A DNA stretch of 64,000 bases, taken from Salinigranum rubrum. GTDB taxonomy: Archaea; Halobacteriota; Halobacteria; Halobacteriales; Haloferacaceae. Below, piece after piece: positions 27,055-35,865 of the stretch; positions within the stretch are counted from its first letter, which is position 1; every line of letters begins with the position of its first letter. The position numbers and the translations under genes were made by a program. The notes beneath the pieces are model-generated. The model was not told the DNA's origin. It saw only the letters and a list, made by a program, of their open reading frames with translations, and ran no database searches. The stretch covers positions 1,736,001 through 1,800,000 of the forward strand of contig NZ_CP026309.1 in NCBI RefSeq assembly GCF_002906575.1, written 5' to 3'.

Positions 27055-28707
27055 ATGGCAGGGACCACAGCACAGACGTTACGGCCGTTCCTGTGGCGAG
27101 CGGCGAGGCTCTACCCCGAGCGCGAGATCGTCTCGCGGACCCACGAGGGTATCGAACGGACGACGTACGCCGCCTACGAGCGACGCGTCGCGCAGTTGGC
27201 GAACGCGCTCGACGACGCCGGTGTCGGTCGCGACGAGCGAATCGCGACCGTCTGCTGGAACCACACCCGGCACTTCGAGACGTACTTCGGCGTGCCGTGT
27301 CGCGGGTCACAGCTCCACACCATCAACCCGCTGTTGCCCGACCACCACATCCAGTACATCGTCGAGAACGCCGAGGACAGGCTGGTGTTCGTCGACCCGT
27401 CGCTCGTCGAGAAACTGGAGAGCTGCTACGCTGACTCGAACGGCGCGTTCGACACCGTCGAACGGTTCGTCGTGATGGGCGGTGAGGTCCCCGACACGTC
27501 GCTCGCGCCCGTGACGGACTACGAGTCCTTCGTCGAGGGACACGACGAGACGTACGACTGGCCCGACCTCGACGAGGAGACGCCGGCGGGGATGTGTTAC
27601 ACGTCGGGTACCACTGGGAAACCGAAGGGCGTCGAGTACACCCAGAGCATGATGTGGGCGCACACGATGGGCATCCTCCCGGAGGCCGGTCTCGACCTCG
27701 GCGCCGACGACGTGGTGATGCCCGTCGTCCCGATGTTCCACGTGATGGCCTGGGGGCTCCCCCACGCGGTGACCGCGGCCGGAGGCAAACACGTCTACCC
27801 GGGGCCGGCCCCGGACCCCGCCGACATCGCTCGACTCATCGAGGAGGAGGAGGTGACGTTCACGGCGGGCGTGCCGACGGTGTGGCTCGGCCTTCTGGAG
27901 TATCTGGAGGAGAACGACGCCGACCTCTCGTCGCTCGAACGCATCGCCATCGGCGGCGCGGCGGCGCCGAAATCTCTCATCAGGACGTACGAGGAGGAAC
28001 ACGGCGTGCAGGTGTTACACGCGTGGGGGATGACGGAGACGTCGCCGGTGGCCGCCGCGGCGCACCTCAAGCCGGGCATGGAGGAGTGGCCCGCCGAGAA
28101 GAGAGACGAAAAGCGGGTCAAGCAGGGGCTCGTCCTCCCCGGGCTGGAGTTCAAGGTGATGGGCGAAGACGGCGAGGTGCCGTGGAACGACGAGGACTTC
28201 GGCGAACTGTGGATTCGCGGGCCGTGGGTGACGACGGAGTACTTCCAGCGACCGGAGGCGAACGAAACCGACTTCGAGGACGGTTGGCTGAAGACCGGCG
28301 ACGTCGTCCGCGTCGATTCTGAAGGCTACATCCAGATCGTCGACCGCGCGAAGGACGTCATCAAGTCGGGCGGGGAGTGGATTTCGAGCCAGGAACTGGA
28401 GAACGCCATCATGGCCCACGACGACGTGAGCGAGGCGACGGTCATCGGCGTTCCCCACGAGAAGTGGCAGGAGCGGCCGGTGGCGTTCGTCGTCCCGCGC
28501 GAGGGCGTCGGGAAGGGTCCGCTGGCGAGCGACCTCATGGACCTCCTCTCGACGGAGTACCCGAAGTGGTGGCTCCCCGACGACGTCGTCTACATCGAGT
28601 CGGTGCCGAAGACCGCAACTGGAAAGTTCGACAAGAAGGTTCTGAGAGAGGAGTACTCGAATCACGCGGTGGAGGCCCCCGAGGAAGCCGCGCCGGACGA
28701 GGAGTGA
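27055..28707 (+). CDS. AMP-dependent acyl-CoA synthetase (medium/long-chain type)
   Basis: A 550-residue ligase that activates a carboxylic acid to its CoA ester through an acyl-adenylate. Motifs are GMCYTSGTTGKPKGVEYTQ, VLHAWGMTETSPVAA, DGWLKTGDVVRVDSEGY and the catalytic-lysine motif VPKTATGKFDKKVL, which is intact. The length and HTINPLLPDHHIQYIVENAED resemble fatty acyl-CoA synthetases of the AlkK group. Together with the acyl-CoA dehydrogenase at 29.5 kb and the hydratase at 11.9 kb it fits fatty acid degradation. Chain length is unknown. Confidence 0.88.
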   Translation: MAGTTAQTLRPFLWRAARLYPEREIVSRTHEGIERTTYAAYERRVAQLANALDDAGVGRDERIATVCWNHTRHFETYFGVPCRGSQLHTINPLLPDHHIQYIVENAEDRLVFVDPSLVEKLESCYADSNGAFDTVERFVVMGGEVPDTSLAPVTDYESFVEGHDETYDWPDLDEETPAGMCYTSGTTGKPKGVEYTQSMMWAHTMGILPEAGLDLGADDVVMPVVPMFHVMAWGLPHAVTAAGGKHVYPGPAPDPADIARLIEEEEVTFTAGVPTVWLGLLEYLEENDADLSSLERIAIGGAAAPKSLIRTYEEEHGVQVLHAWGMTETSPVAAAAHLKPGMEEWPAEKRDEKRVKQGLVLPGLEFKVMGEDGEVPWNDEDFGELWIRGPWVTTEYFQRPEANETDFEDGWLKTGDVVRVDSEGYIQIVDRAKDVIKSGGEWISSQELENAIMAHDDVSEATVIGVPHEKWQERPVAFVVPREGVGKGPLASDLMDLLSTEYPKWWLPDDVVYIESVPKTATGKFDKKVLREEYSNHAVEAPEEAAPDEE

Positions 28708-28907
28708 GCAGTCAGTGAGGAGATTCGGTGAGGCGTCGTTCGAGTGGCCAGCGTGGTCGTGGTCACTGTTTGTTCGAGCGGGACGACCCAGCACGACCAC
28801 AGTGACCTCACCGAACGCTGTCAAGAGCGACGCGCTGAGTACAGAGGGTGCATGCAGCAGAAGAAGTATATCCGATTGCACGTAATTGGTGTCAATGATC
28901 TGAACTC

Positions 28908-29267
28908 ATGCCCACGACACAAACTCGTCAAATGATGTTCTCTGGAAGGTGGTGGATTCCAGTTCTGATGATTCCTGTGCTGTTCCTTCTCTGGTTCGCA
29001 ATGGCACTGTCGAACACTCTTTTAGCCCCGTACCTCGGCGTACAGTTCTCTGGGTATCTTACAGAGATTGCCTCTGTGCCCATCTTCCTGAGTTATGCGG
29101 TTTCTCTCTTTGCGCCGTTTGCGCTCTACCACGACCGGAAGTACGTCAGTGAGCGGTCTGGATGGACGCCAACTCTCCTCTACCTGTTCGTGTTCATCCC
29201 ACTGCTAAACGTCCTCATAGCTGGCGTCTACCTTATCCAGCGACACCGGTTCGTGGGGACACCTTGA
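28908..29267 (+). CDS. small membrane protein, AT-richer than neighbours
   Basis: A 119-residue protein with three predicted membrane helices: WWIPVLMIPVLFLLWFAMAL, SVPIFLSYAVSLFAPFAL and LLYLFVFIPLLNVLIAGVYL. I do not recognise a family. Its codons use A and T at third positions far more than neighbouring genes, and the surrounding DNA from about 28.76 to 29.29 kb is also AT-richer. Both suggest recent acquisition or relaxed selection. The first ATG at 28908 is used; a second in-frame ATG at 28932 is possible. It lies alone between the ligase and the acyl-CoA dehydrogenase. Confidence 0.6.
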   Translation: MPTTQTRQMMFSGRWWIPVLMIPVLFLLWFAMALSNTLLAPYLGVQFSGYLTEIASVPIFLSYAVSLFAPFALYHDRKYVSERSGWTPTLLYLFVFIPLLNVLIAGVYLIQRHRFVGTP

Positions 29268-29465
29268 TTCGGTCATTGGTCCCACTTGGTCCGCGATAGT
29301 AGTCTGTCACTCCGAGTTGTGGAACGACCGACTTGCGCTCTGTATGCAGCAGAACGTCTGAAACCGCTCGCTCTTCGAGACTCTCGACAGAGCCACTCAG
29401 GGACGACCCAGCGTCACGCCGAGACGTTCACGAACTATTTTCACGGTCCGCTCGAACCCCGCTAT

Positions 29466-30614
29466 ATGAACCTCCTCGACGACTCCGTCGTCCCCGAACG
29501 TGCCCGCTCGGTGAAGGAGCGAGCGCGGGCGTTCGCCGCCGACCACATCGAACCCGTCGCCGCCGAGTACCACGCCTCCGGCGAGTACCCGTGGGAGGTG
29601 CTCGAAGCGGGGATGGACGCCGGCCTCGTCGCAGGAGACATCGGCGAGCAGTGGGGCGGGAGCGGGTACGACCTCCTCGAACAGTTGGCCGTCGCGGAGG
29701 AGTTGTACCGCGCCGACGCGGGCATCGCGCTCACCCTCCAGTTGGCGAGTTTCGGCTGCGACATCGTCGAGCGGTACGGGAGCGAGAGCCAGGGTGAGAC
29801 GTGGCTCGAACCGGTCGCCGCTCACGACCAGATTTCGGGGCTGGCGGTCTCCGAACCCGACACCGGGAGCGACATGGCGGGGATGACCACCTCTGCGGAG
29901 GAAACCGACGAGGGGTGGGTGCTGAACGGCGAGAAGTACTGGGTCGGCAACGCCGTCGAGGCCGACTGGCTCACCCTCTACGCGAAGACCGACGACGGCG
30001 AGAAGGCCCACGGAAACTACTCGCTGTTCGTCGTACCGACAGACGCCGAGGGGTATCACGCCGAGCACATCCCGGAGAAGATCGGCATGCGGGCGTCGAA
30101 ACAGGGCCACATCGTCCTCGACGACTGTGTCGTCCCCGAGTCGAACCTCGTCGGCGAACGGGGTGCGGGCTTTCGGATGCTCGCGGACTTCTTCAACAAG
30201 GGGCGGGTGATCGTCGGCGGGCACGGCATCGGCCTCGCGGCGGCGGCCATCGAGGAGGCGTGGTCGTTCGTCCACGACCGGGAGGCGTTCGACCGCTCCA
30301 TCGCCGAGTTCCAGGCCGTCCAGCACACGCTGGCCGACATGCGGACGGAGTTCGAGGCCGCCCGGGCGCTCACCTGGCGCGCGGCGGAGAAGGTCTCTCA
30401 CGGCGAGGAGCCGGGGCTGTGGGCCGCGATGGCGAAATTGAAGGCGACGGAGGTCGCAACCGACTGCGCCGAGCGCGGGATGCAACTACACGGTGGCCGC
30501 TCTATCCTGGCCGAGAACCGCATCTCCCGCGTCTACCGGGACGTTCGCATCCCCGTCATCTACGAAGGAGCGAACGAGATTCAGCGGGACCTCGTCTACC
30601 GCCAGTCGGGATGA
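29466..30614 (+). CDS. acd: acyl-CoA dehydrogenase
   Basis: An FAD enzyme of 382 residues catalysing alpha,beta-dehydrogenation of acyl-CoA. The start at 29466 (MNLLDDSVVPERARSVKERA) gives the normal length; upstream in-frame sequence is spurious. FAD/substrate motifs are GLAVSEPDTGSDMAGM and YWVGNAVEADWL. The C-terminal signature is GMQLHGGRSILAENRISRVY, then IPVIYEGANEIQRDLV, which carries the catalytic Glu. It probably works with the ligase at 27.1 kb. The electron acceptor would be ETF, whose genes are not in the window. Confidence 0.93.
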   Translation: MNLLDDSVVPERARSVKERARAFAADHIEPVAAEYHASGEYPWEVLEAGMDAGLVAGDIGEQWGGSGYDLLEQLAVAEELYRADAGIALTLQLASFGCDIVERYGSESQGETWLEPVAAHDQISGLAVSEPDTGSDMAGMTTSAEETDEGWVLNGEKYWVGNAVEADWLTLYAKTDDGEKAHGNYSLFVVPTDAEGYHAEHIPEKIGMRASKQGHIVLDDCVVPESNLVGERGAGFRMLADFFNKGRVIVGGHGIGLAAAAIEEAWSFVHDREAFDRSIAEFQAVQHTLADMRTEFEAARALTWRAAEKVSHGEEPGLWAAMAKLKATEVATDCAERGMQLHGGRSILAENRISRVYRDVRIPVIYEGANEIQRDLVYRQSG

Positions 30615-30678
30615 ACGGCGACGTCGACCGGCCGCAAGCGTCTCACGGAGCGTCGCCGGCATTCGAGGACCGACCCCG

Positions 30679-31920
30679 ATGAGCGGGCGGACCGTACCGA
30701 GCCGTGCGCGGGTTCGGACCGCGGGTGTCGTCGCCGGGCTTTGCGTGCTCTCGGCGGCCGCCGCGGCGTACGAAATCGTCCCGGCGAGCGTGACGCCGCT
30801 CGTCCGCGAGTCGCTGGGTATCGGCGCGGCGGCCGCCGGACTGCTCGTGACCGTCATGTACGCGACGTCCGTCGTCGTGAGCGTCCCCGTCGGGGTCGCG
30901 CTCGACCGCGTCGGGGTCACCCGGGCGGTCGTGGCGGCCGGCGTCGCGCTGCTCGTCGCCGGTGCGTGGGGGTACGCCGCCGCCGTCGCCGGGGCGTACT
31001 GGTGGCTGGTCGCCTCGCGCGTCCTCGGCGGGTTGGCGTACGTCGTCCTCTGGAACGCCGGCGCCAACCTCGTCGGCGAGACCGTTACGCCCGAGAACCG
31101 CGCGACCGCCGTCGGCGTCTTCACCGCGAGCGCCCCGCTCGGGTTCGCCCTCGGACAGTTCGGCGGGCCGCAGGTCGCCGCACGCGCGGGCTGGCCGGCC
31201 GTCCTGCCCACGTTCGCGGGGCTCGCCGTCGTCGGAGTGGGTGTCTTCCTCGCCGCCACCCGTGGCCAGGAGCTTTCGGTGACGACCGAGACGCCCGACC
31301 GGGCGGCGTTCGTCGCGCTCTTCACCAACCGTGGGATGTGGACGCTCTGTCTCCTCTGTTTCGTCGCGTACGACCTCTACCTCGTTCTGAACAGTTGGCT
31401 GCCGAGCTACTTGGCGGAGGGACTCGGCGTCGACCTGGCGCTGAGCGGTCTCCTGACGGCGCTGTTTCCGGCCGTCGGTATCGTCGCGCGGGCCGCAAGC
31501 GGCGGGATTTCGGACCGACTGTTCGACGGCCGTCGGCGGCCGGTCGCCGTCCTCGCGTTCGCCGTCGCGACGCCGGGCGTCCTCGGTCTCGCGGTGACGA
31601 CGGACGTCGGGAGCGTCGTGGGTCTCGTCGTCACCGCGGGTCTCGGGATTCAGCTCGCCATCGGACTGCTGTTCTCGTACGTGACGGAGGTCGTCGCAAG
31701 CGAGGTCCGGACGACGGCCGTGTCGCTCCTGACTGCGGCCGGCCTCGCCGGCGCGGGCATCGCCCCCGTGGTCGCCGGCGCGCTCATCGAGCGCGTGGGC
31801 TACCGGTCGACGTTCCTGCTCGCCGGCGTCGTCGCTGCAGCCGGTATCGTGGTGGCGTGGTGGGCTCCGGAGCCGTCGGGGGGGCGCTCTGGCAAACGAG
31901 ACAGTCACGAACCAGTTTAG
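30679..31920 (+). CDS. MFS transporter
   Basis: A 413-residue, 12-helix major facilitator. The start at 30679 (MSGRTVPSRARVRTAGVVAG) follows the dehydrogenase by 64 nt on the same strand. Motif A in loop 2-3 is VPVGVALDRVGVTRAVVAAG, and the second-half equivalent is GGISDRLFDGRRRPVAVLA. YDLYLVLNSWLPSYLAEGLG resembles anion or sugar-acid carriers such as nitrate/cyanate or hexuronate permeases. Its position before an SDR and a DapA-family aldolase suggests uptake of the acid degraded by them, which is inference. Confidence 0.82.
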   Translation: MSGRTVPSRARVRTAGVVAGLCVLSAAAAAYEIVPASVTPLVRESLGIGAAAAGLLVTVMYATSVVVSVPVGVALDRVGVTRAVVAAGVALLVAGAWGYAAAVAGAYWWLVASRVLGGLAYVVLWNAGANLVGETVTPENRATAVGVFTASAPLGFALGQFGGPQVAARAGWPAVLPTFAGLAVVGVGVFLAATRGQELSVTTETPDRAAFVALFTNRGMWTLCLLCFVAYDLYLVLNSWLPSYLAEGLGVDLALSGLLTALFPAVGIVARAASGGISDRLFDGRRRPVAVLAFAVATPGVLGLAVTTDVGSVVGLVVTAGLGIQLAIGLLFSYVTEVVASEVRTTAVSLLTAAGLAGAGIAPVVAGALIERVGYRSTFLLAGVVAAAGIVVAWWAPEPSGGRSGKRDSHEPV

Positions 31921-31957
31921 AATGGTATTTGCTATCATGCGACGATGAGTACGCGCT

Positions 31958-32770
31958 ATGTCGACAGCAGAACTCGATGGCAAGACGGCGGTGGTGACTG
32001 GTGCGGGTGGACAGATCGGTGGCGGTATCGCCCGCGAGTTGGCGAAAGCGGGCTGTGACGTCGTCCTCGCGGACGTGGACGTTCTCGACACCGCGTACAA
32101 CCAGCAGGGGAGCGAGGAGGTCCACGGGGCGGAGACGGCACACAAACTCGCCGACGACATCGAGTCGATGGGTCGGCGCGCCATCGTCGTCGAGTGCGAC
32201 GTGACGAAGGCAGCGCAGGTCGAGGCGATGATAGACGCGACCGTCGAGGAGTTCGGCGGCCTCGACGTCATGTGTAACAACGCCGGGATCATCACGCTCT
32301 CGACGGTCGAAGAGTTGGCGGAAGCGGAGTGGGACTCGGTCATGGACGTCAACGCGAAGGGGGTGTTCCTCTGTGCGAAGGCGGCGATTCCCGAACTCAA
32401 GCGGAGCAAGGGGACGATTATCAACACCGCCTCCATCGCGGGTGAAATCGGCGCGGCCGGATTGGGCCACTACGTCGCCTCGAAGCACGCCGTCATGGGG
32501 CTGACGAAGTGCCTCGCGCTGGAACTCGCCCCGGACGACGTGACGGTCAACGCCATCTGCCCGGGCATCGTGAACACGCCGATGTGGTCGAAGGTGCTCA
32601 CGCCGGCGATGGGGGGCGATTACGGGGACATCATCGAGGACGTGATGCCGCTCGGACGCGACCAGACGCCCGAAGACATGGGTCGGTTGGCCGTCTTCTT
32701 CGCGACGAACCGCAACGTCACCGGCGAGGCGGTCAAGGTCGACGGCGGCATCACCCAGAACGTCATCTGA
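31958..32770 (+). CDS. short-chain dehydrogenase/reductase
   Basis: A 270-residue NAD(P)-dependent oxidoreductase of the classical SDR type. The nucleotide-binding motif is VVTGAGGQIGGGIARELA. Then come CNNAG, the catalytic Ser in NTASIAGEIG and the YVASK active-site Tyr/Lys. DVDVLDTAYNQQ after the second strand, with an Asp, favours NAD over NADP. It ends GEAVKVDGGITQ, usual for the family. It follows the MFS gene by 37 nt and precedes the DapA-family gene by 62 nt on the same strand, so the three may form a unit for sugar-acid or hydroxy-acid catabolism. Confidence 0.85.
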   Translation: MSTAELDGKTAVVTGAGGQIGGGIARELAKAGCDVVLADVDVLDTAYNQQGSEEVHGAETAHKLADDIESMGRRAIVVECDVTKAAQVEAMIDATVEEFGGLDVMCNNAGIITLSTVEELAEAEWDSVMDVNAKGVFLCAKAAIPELKRSKGTIINTASIAGEIGAAGLGHYVASKHAVMGLTKCLALELAPDDVTVNAICPGIVNTPMWSKVLTPAMGGDYGDIIEDVMPLGRDQTPEDMGRLAVFFATNRNVTGEAVKVDGGITQNVI

Positions 32771-32832
32771 GCCGCGTCCCGAACGCGCCCGCCCACACAA
32801 CGCTTTTCCCCCGGCACTCGGAGTTCTCAACG

Positions 32833-33726
32833 ATGTCAGAGTATCCCGTGTATGCGCCGCTCGTCACGCCGTTCACTCCCGCGGACACCGTCGACGTCGA
32901 CGCCCTCGCATCGCTCGTCGACAGCGTCGAATCCCGCGGCGTCGACGGCGTCGTCCCCTGCGGAACCACGGGCGAGTTCGCCAGCCTCGCAGACGAGGAG
33001 TACGGGCGCGTCGTCGAGGCGACGGTCGACGCCGCCTCCGGAACCGTCGTGACCGGCGTCTCCGACACGAGCGTTGCGGGCGTCCGCTCGAAGGTCGCTC
33101 TCGCGACCGATGCGGGCTGTGACGCCGTGTTGCTGACGGGGCCGTACTTCCACACCGAGAACGCGACCGGCGGGACCGAGGCGTTCCTCCGGGAGGCCGT
33201 CGCCGACGCGCCCGTGCCGGTGTACCTCTACAACCTTCCGGCGTACGTCGGCGTCCGTCTCGAACCGGCCACCGTGCGCTCGCTCGCCGAAGACAGAGTC
33301 ATCGACGGCATCAAAGACTCCAGCGGCGACGTCGAGTACCTCCTCACGCTCGTTCGCGCCACCCCGCCGGAGTTCGAGGTGTTCTGCGGGTACGACAGCG
33401 TCCTCGTCCCGGCGCTCACGGGCGGGATAACCGGCGGCATCAACGCCCTCGCGAACGTCGTTCCCGAGGTGTTCGACGTGACGACGTCGGCGCTGGCCGA
33501 CGGAGACGTCGAGCGGGCCGTCCGCCTCTCACAGGCGGCCATCGCGCCGCTGTTCGAACAGTGTTCGACCCACGGGTTCGCGCCGGCGACGAAGGCCGGG
33601 GCGGCCGCCCGCGGGTTCATCGACTCGACGGCCGTCCGGCCGCCGCTCGTCGACCTCGACGACGGAGCACAGGAGGACGTTGCCGCCGCCGTCGAGGACG
33701 CCTTGACCGTCGTGGACACGAGTTGA
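32833..33726 (+). CDS. DapA/KDG-aldolase family protein
   Basis: A class I TIM-barrel lyase of 297 residues in the dihydrodipicolinate synthase/N-acetylneuraminate lyase superfamily. The carboxylate-binding motif is VPCGTTGEFASL, the Tyr motif VYLYNLPAYVG and the Schiff-base lysine IDGIKDSSGD. In haloarchaea such enzymes include 2-keto-3-deoxygluconate aldolases. The SDR and MFS neighbours and absence of lysine-pathway genes favour a catabolic aldolase over DapA, but this is not certain. Confidence 0.82.
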   Translation: MSEYPVYAPLVTPFTPADTVDVDALASLVDSVESRGVDGVVPCGTTGEFASLADEEYGRVVEATVDAASGTVVTGVSDTSVAGVRSKVALATDAGCDAVLLTGPYFHTENATGGTEAFLREAVADAPVPVYLYNLPAYVGVRLEPATVRSLAEDRVIDGIKDSSGDVEYLLTLVRATPPEFEVFCGYDSVLVPALTGGITGGINALANVVPEVFDVTTSALADGDVERAVRLSQAAIAPLFEQCSTHGFAPATKAGAAARGFIDSTAVRPPLVDLDDGAQEDVAAAVEDALTVVDTS

Positions 33727-34142
33727 GAGGCGGGCGACGAATCACTCCGCAGTCCCGCCCCAGTCCGACACCGTCCCTCGCAGTCGACGGAAGCCAGTCC
33801 CGAGAACGCCGGCGTACCGCCTCGAACGGCCCGGATGCCGTCCGAAGAGGAGCGGGTGCTGGCGTGGGGACGACAATAACGGGGAGACGGGCCGCGGCCC
33901 CGGTGACTCTTCGGGCACGCCGTCACCACGGTCCGAACAGCCAGAACGGGTCCGAACGTTCATATCCGATTCCGCGGCCACCCGCCGTATGGTCTGAGCG
34001 CAACCACGGGACGCTCTGCGGCCGTGCGGCACACCGTCTCCGTGTCATCGACTCGTGTCGCCTGTTCGCCCCTTCGCTCCGAGCGACGCGGTCTCCTGAC
34101 ATCGGGCTGAACGCTTATCCGCGCTCGACCCTACTTCTGGCC
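33727..34142. other. intergenic stretch without a gene
   Basis: No supported coding frame, RNA gene or copy of the dispersed element is seen in these 416 nt. The downstream end holds GCTTATCC at 34113-34120, a TATA-like box about 27 nt before the lactonase-like gene. Confidence 0.5.
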
Positions 34143-34952
34143 ATGGTAGACGCATCCGTCCACCTCCTCGACCGTGGTCGCGTCCGCGCCGACCGCGGTT
34201 TCGTCGTCGACGGCTACACCATGGGCACGGCGGACGAACCGAACCCCGACCACGACATCGCGGAGTTCGTGGTGTGGAACGCCGTCGTCGACCACCCCGA
34301 CTGTACCGTGCTGTGGGACACCGGTTCACACCCGGAGGCGGGTGACGGCTACTGGCCCGAACCGCTGTACGCCGCGTTCCAGCACGTCGACGCCGACGAG
34401 CACCACCTGGAGTCGGACCTCGACCGCGCCGGCTTCGACCTCGCCGACATCGACGCCGTCGTGATGAGTCACCTCCACCTCGACCACGCCGGCGGCCTCG
34501 CGGCCTTCGCGGGGACTGACACCCCTGTGTACGTTCACGAGGAGGAACTCAAGTTCGCGTACTACTCGGCGAAGACGACCGAGGGTTCCATCGCGTACCT
34601 CGCCGCGGACTTCGACCACGACCTCGCCTGGGAGGTCGTCCACCGCGACCGACACACGCTCGCCTCGGACTTCGAACTCGTCCACCTGCCGGGGCACACG
34701 CCGGGCGTCCTCGGAGCCCGCATCGACCTCCCCGAGGAGACGGTCCTCGTCGCCGGCGACGAGTGCTACGTCGACGCCAACTTCACCGAGGAGGCTCCGC
34801 TGGGCCCGGGGCTCCTCTGGAGCGAGCGCGACTGGCTCGACAGCCTCCACCTGCTGAAAGAGGAGGTCCGGCGAACCGACCGGCCAGTCGATGTCCTCTA
34901 CGGACACGATCTGGAGCGGTTCCAGTCGTTCGACGGCGGCTGGAACCGCTGA
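34143..34952 (+). CDS. metallo-beta-lactamase fold hydrolase, lactonase-like
   Basis: A 269-residue MBL-fold enzyme similar to N-acyl homoserine lactonases (AttM/AiiA group). The metal motif is VVMSHLHLDHAGGLAAF, giving HxHxDH. Further ligands are FELVHLPGHTPGVLG, VLVAGDECYVDA and the C-terminal LYGHDLERF. The start at 34143 gives MVDASVHLLDRGRVRADRG, normal for the group, supported by a TATA-like box. Lactone hydrolysis is the family activity; a role in quorum quenching or sugar lactone opening is not resolved. Confidence 0.82.
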   Translation: MVDASVHLLDRGRVRADRGFVVDGYTMGTADEPNPDHDIAEFVVWNAVVDHPDCTVLWDTGSHPEAGDGYWPEPLYAAFQHVDADEHHLESDLDRAGFDLADIDAVVMSHLHLDHAGGLAAFAGTDTPVYVHEEELKFAYYSAKTTEGSIAYLAADFDHDLAWEVVHRDRHTLASDFELVHLPGHTPGVLGARIDLPEETVLVAGDECYVDANFTEEAPLGPGLLWSERDWLDSLHLLKEEVRRTDRPVDVLYGHDLERFQSFDGGWNR

Positions 34953-35022
34953 CCACCGGGATGGTCAGTCGTGTGCAAAGAGAACAAATCCTTTTAGGTG
35001 CAGGACCCGTACTCTCGAATCA

Positions 35023-35421
35023 ATGCCGAGTTCGATGGCCGAGTACCTGCGAGCGGATATGGAGTGTGAGGGTCTCCTCGAGTGCTTCCACGGGCTCAAG
35101 GAGCTCGACCGGGAGGTCTTCCAGTCGCTCGTCGACGTCGACCAACGGTTGACCGTCGACGAGATCGCCGAACGCGTCGACCGTGAGCGCTCGACCGCCT
35201 ATCGGAGCGTCCAGCGACTGCTCCAGGCAGGGCTCGTCCAGAAGGAACAGGTCAACTACGAACAGGGCGGCTACTACCACGTCTACCGACCGGTGAGCGC
35301 CGAAGAGGTCACGGACGACATGCAGCGGATGCTCAACGACTGGTACGCCAAGATGGGACAGCTCATCCAGGAGTTCCGTGACAAGTACGACGACGAACTG
35401 GAACCGGCTACCGCCGACTGA
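35023..35421 (+). CDS. HTH transcriptional regulator (TrmB/MarR-like)
   Basis: A 132-residue DNA-binding protein. The winged helix-turn-helix is visible as VFQSLVDVDQRLTVDEIAER followed by VDRERSTAYRSVQRLLQAGLV, with a wing QVNYEQGGYYHVY. The C-terminal helix DMQRMLNDWYAKMGQLIQEF probably dimerises it. ATCCTTTTAGG at 34988-34998 is a good TATA-like box about 30 nt upstream of ATG 35023, supporting a leaderless start with MPSSMAEYLRADMECEG. Target genes are unknown. Confidence 0.8.
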   Translation: MPSSMAEYLRADMECEGLLECFHGLKELDREVFQSLVDVDQRLTVDEIAERVDRERSTAYRSVQRLLQAGLVQKEQVNYEQGGYYHVYRPVSAEEVTDDMQRMLNDWYAKMGQLIQEFRDKYDDELEPATAD

Positions 35422-35497
35422 CCGACGACCCCGAGACACTCGTTATCACCCACCTTACCGGTCCACTTACCCGTTCTGAGCGCCTACGTACTACGTT

Positions 35498-35743
35498 GTG
35501 AACAAGAACGAACTCGTCCACCTCCACGCCCTCCTGGTCCGGGTGGCCGAGGAGTACGTCGAGTGGGACGTCGCAGCCCGCGGCGACTTCTCGGCGTACC
35601 ACGCGCTCGGGACGACCCCGATGTCGCTCCGGCGGTCACGCGCCGATCACGAGACCGCGACACTCGTCCTCGCACGGACGCTCGCCGGACTGTCGGACGC
35701 ACCACGGACCGAACAGACGCTCGAAGACGCTACGGCACGCTGA
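35498..35743 (+). CDS. UPF0058 family protein
   Basis: An 81-residue archaeal protein of the UPF0058 family, marked by the start NKNELVHLHALLVRVAEEY and the helical remainder (YHALGTTPMSLRRSRADHE). The start is GTG at 35498; relatives start at the same place. It is probably an all-helical, possibly regulatory protein, with no known biochemical role. It sits between the HTH gene and the MutS-like gene on the same strand. Confidence 0.8.
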   Translation: MNKNELVHLHALLVRVAEEYVEWDVAARGDFSAYHALGTTPMSLRRSRADHETATLVLARTLAGLSDAPRTEQTLEDATAR

Positions 35744-35833
35744 CCGGTACCGATTCAACTGCATACTGCTGTGAGTCGGCCCCGGTTCCCGCCGCCGCGG
35801 CGGCAGCGACGACCGGTGGGTAGTCACAACAGT

Positions 35834-35842
35834 CCTTATAAG
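35834..35842 (+). promoter_or_regulatory. TATA-like box for MutS-like gene
   Basis: CCTTATAAG, about 28 nt upstream of the ATG at 35866, is one of the best TATA boxes in the window. Confidence 0.55.
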
Positions 35843-35865
35843 TTCCACCCGGCGTAGCCACGGGT

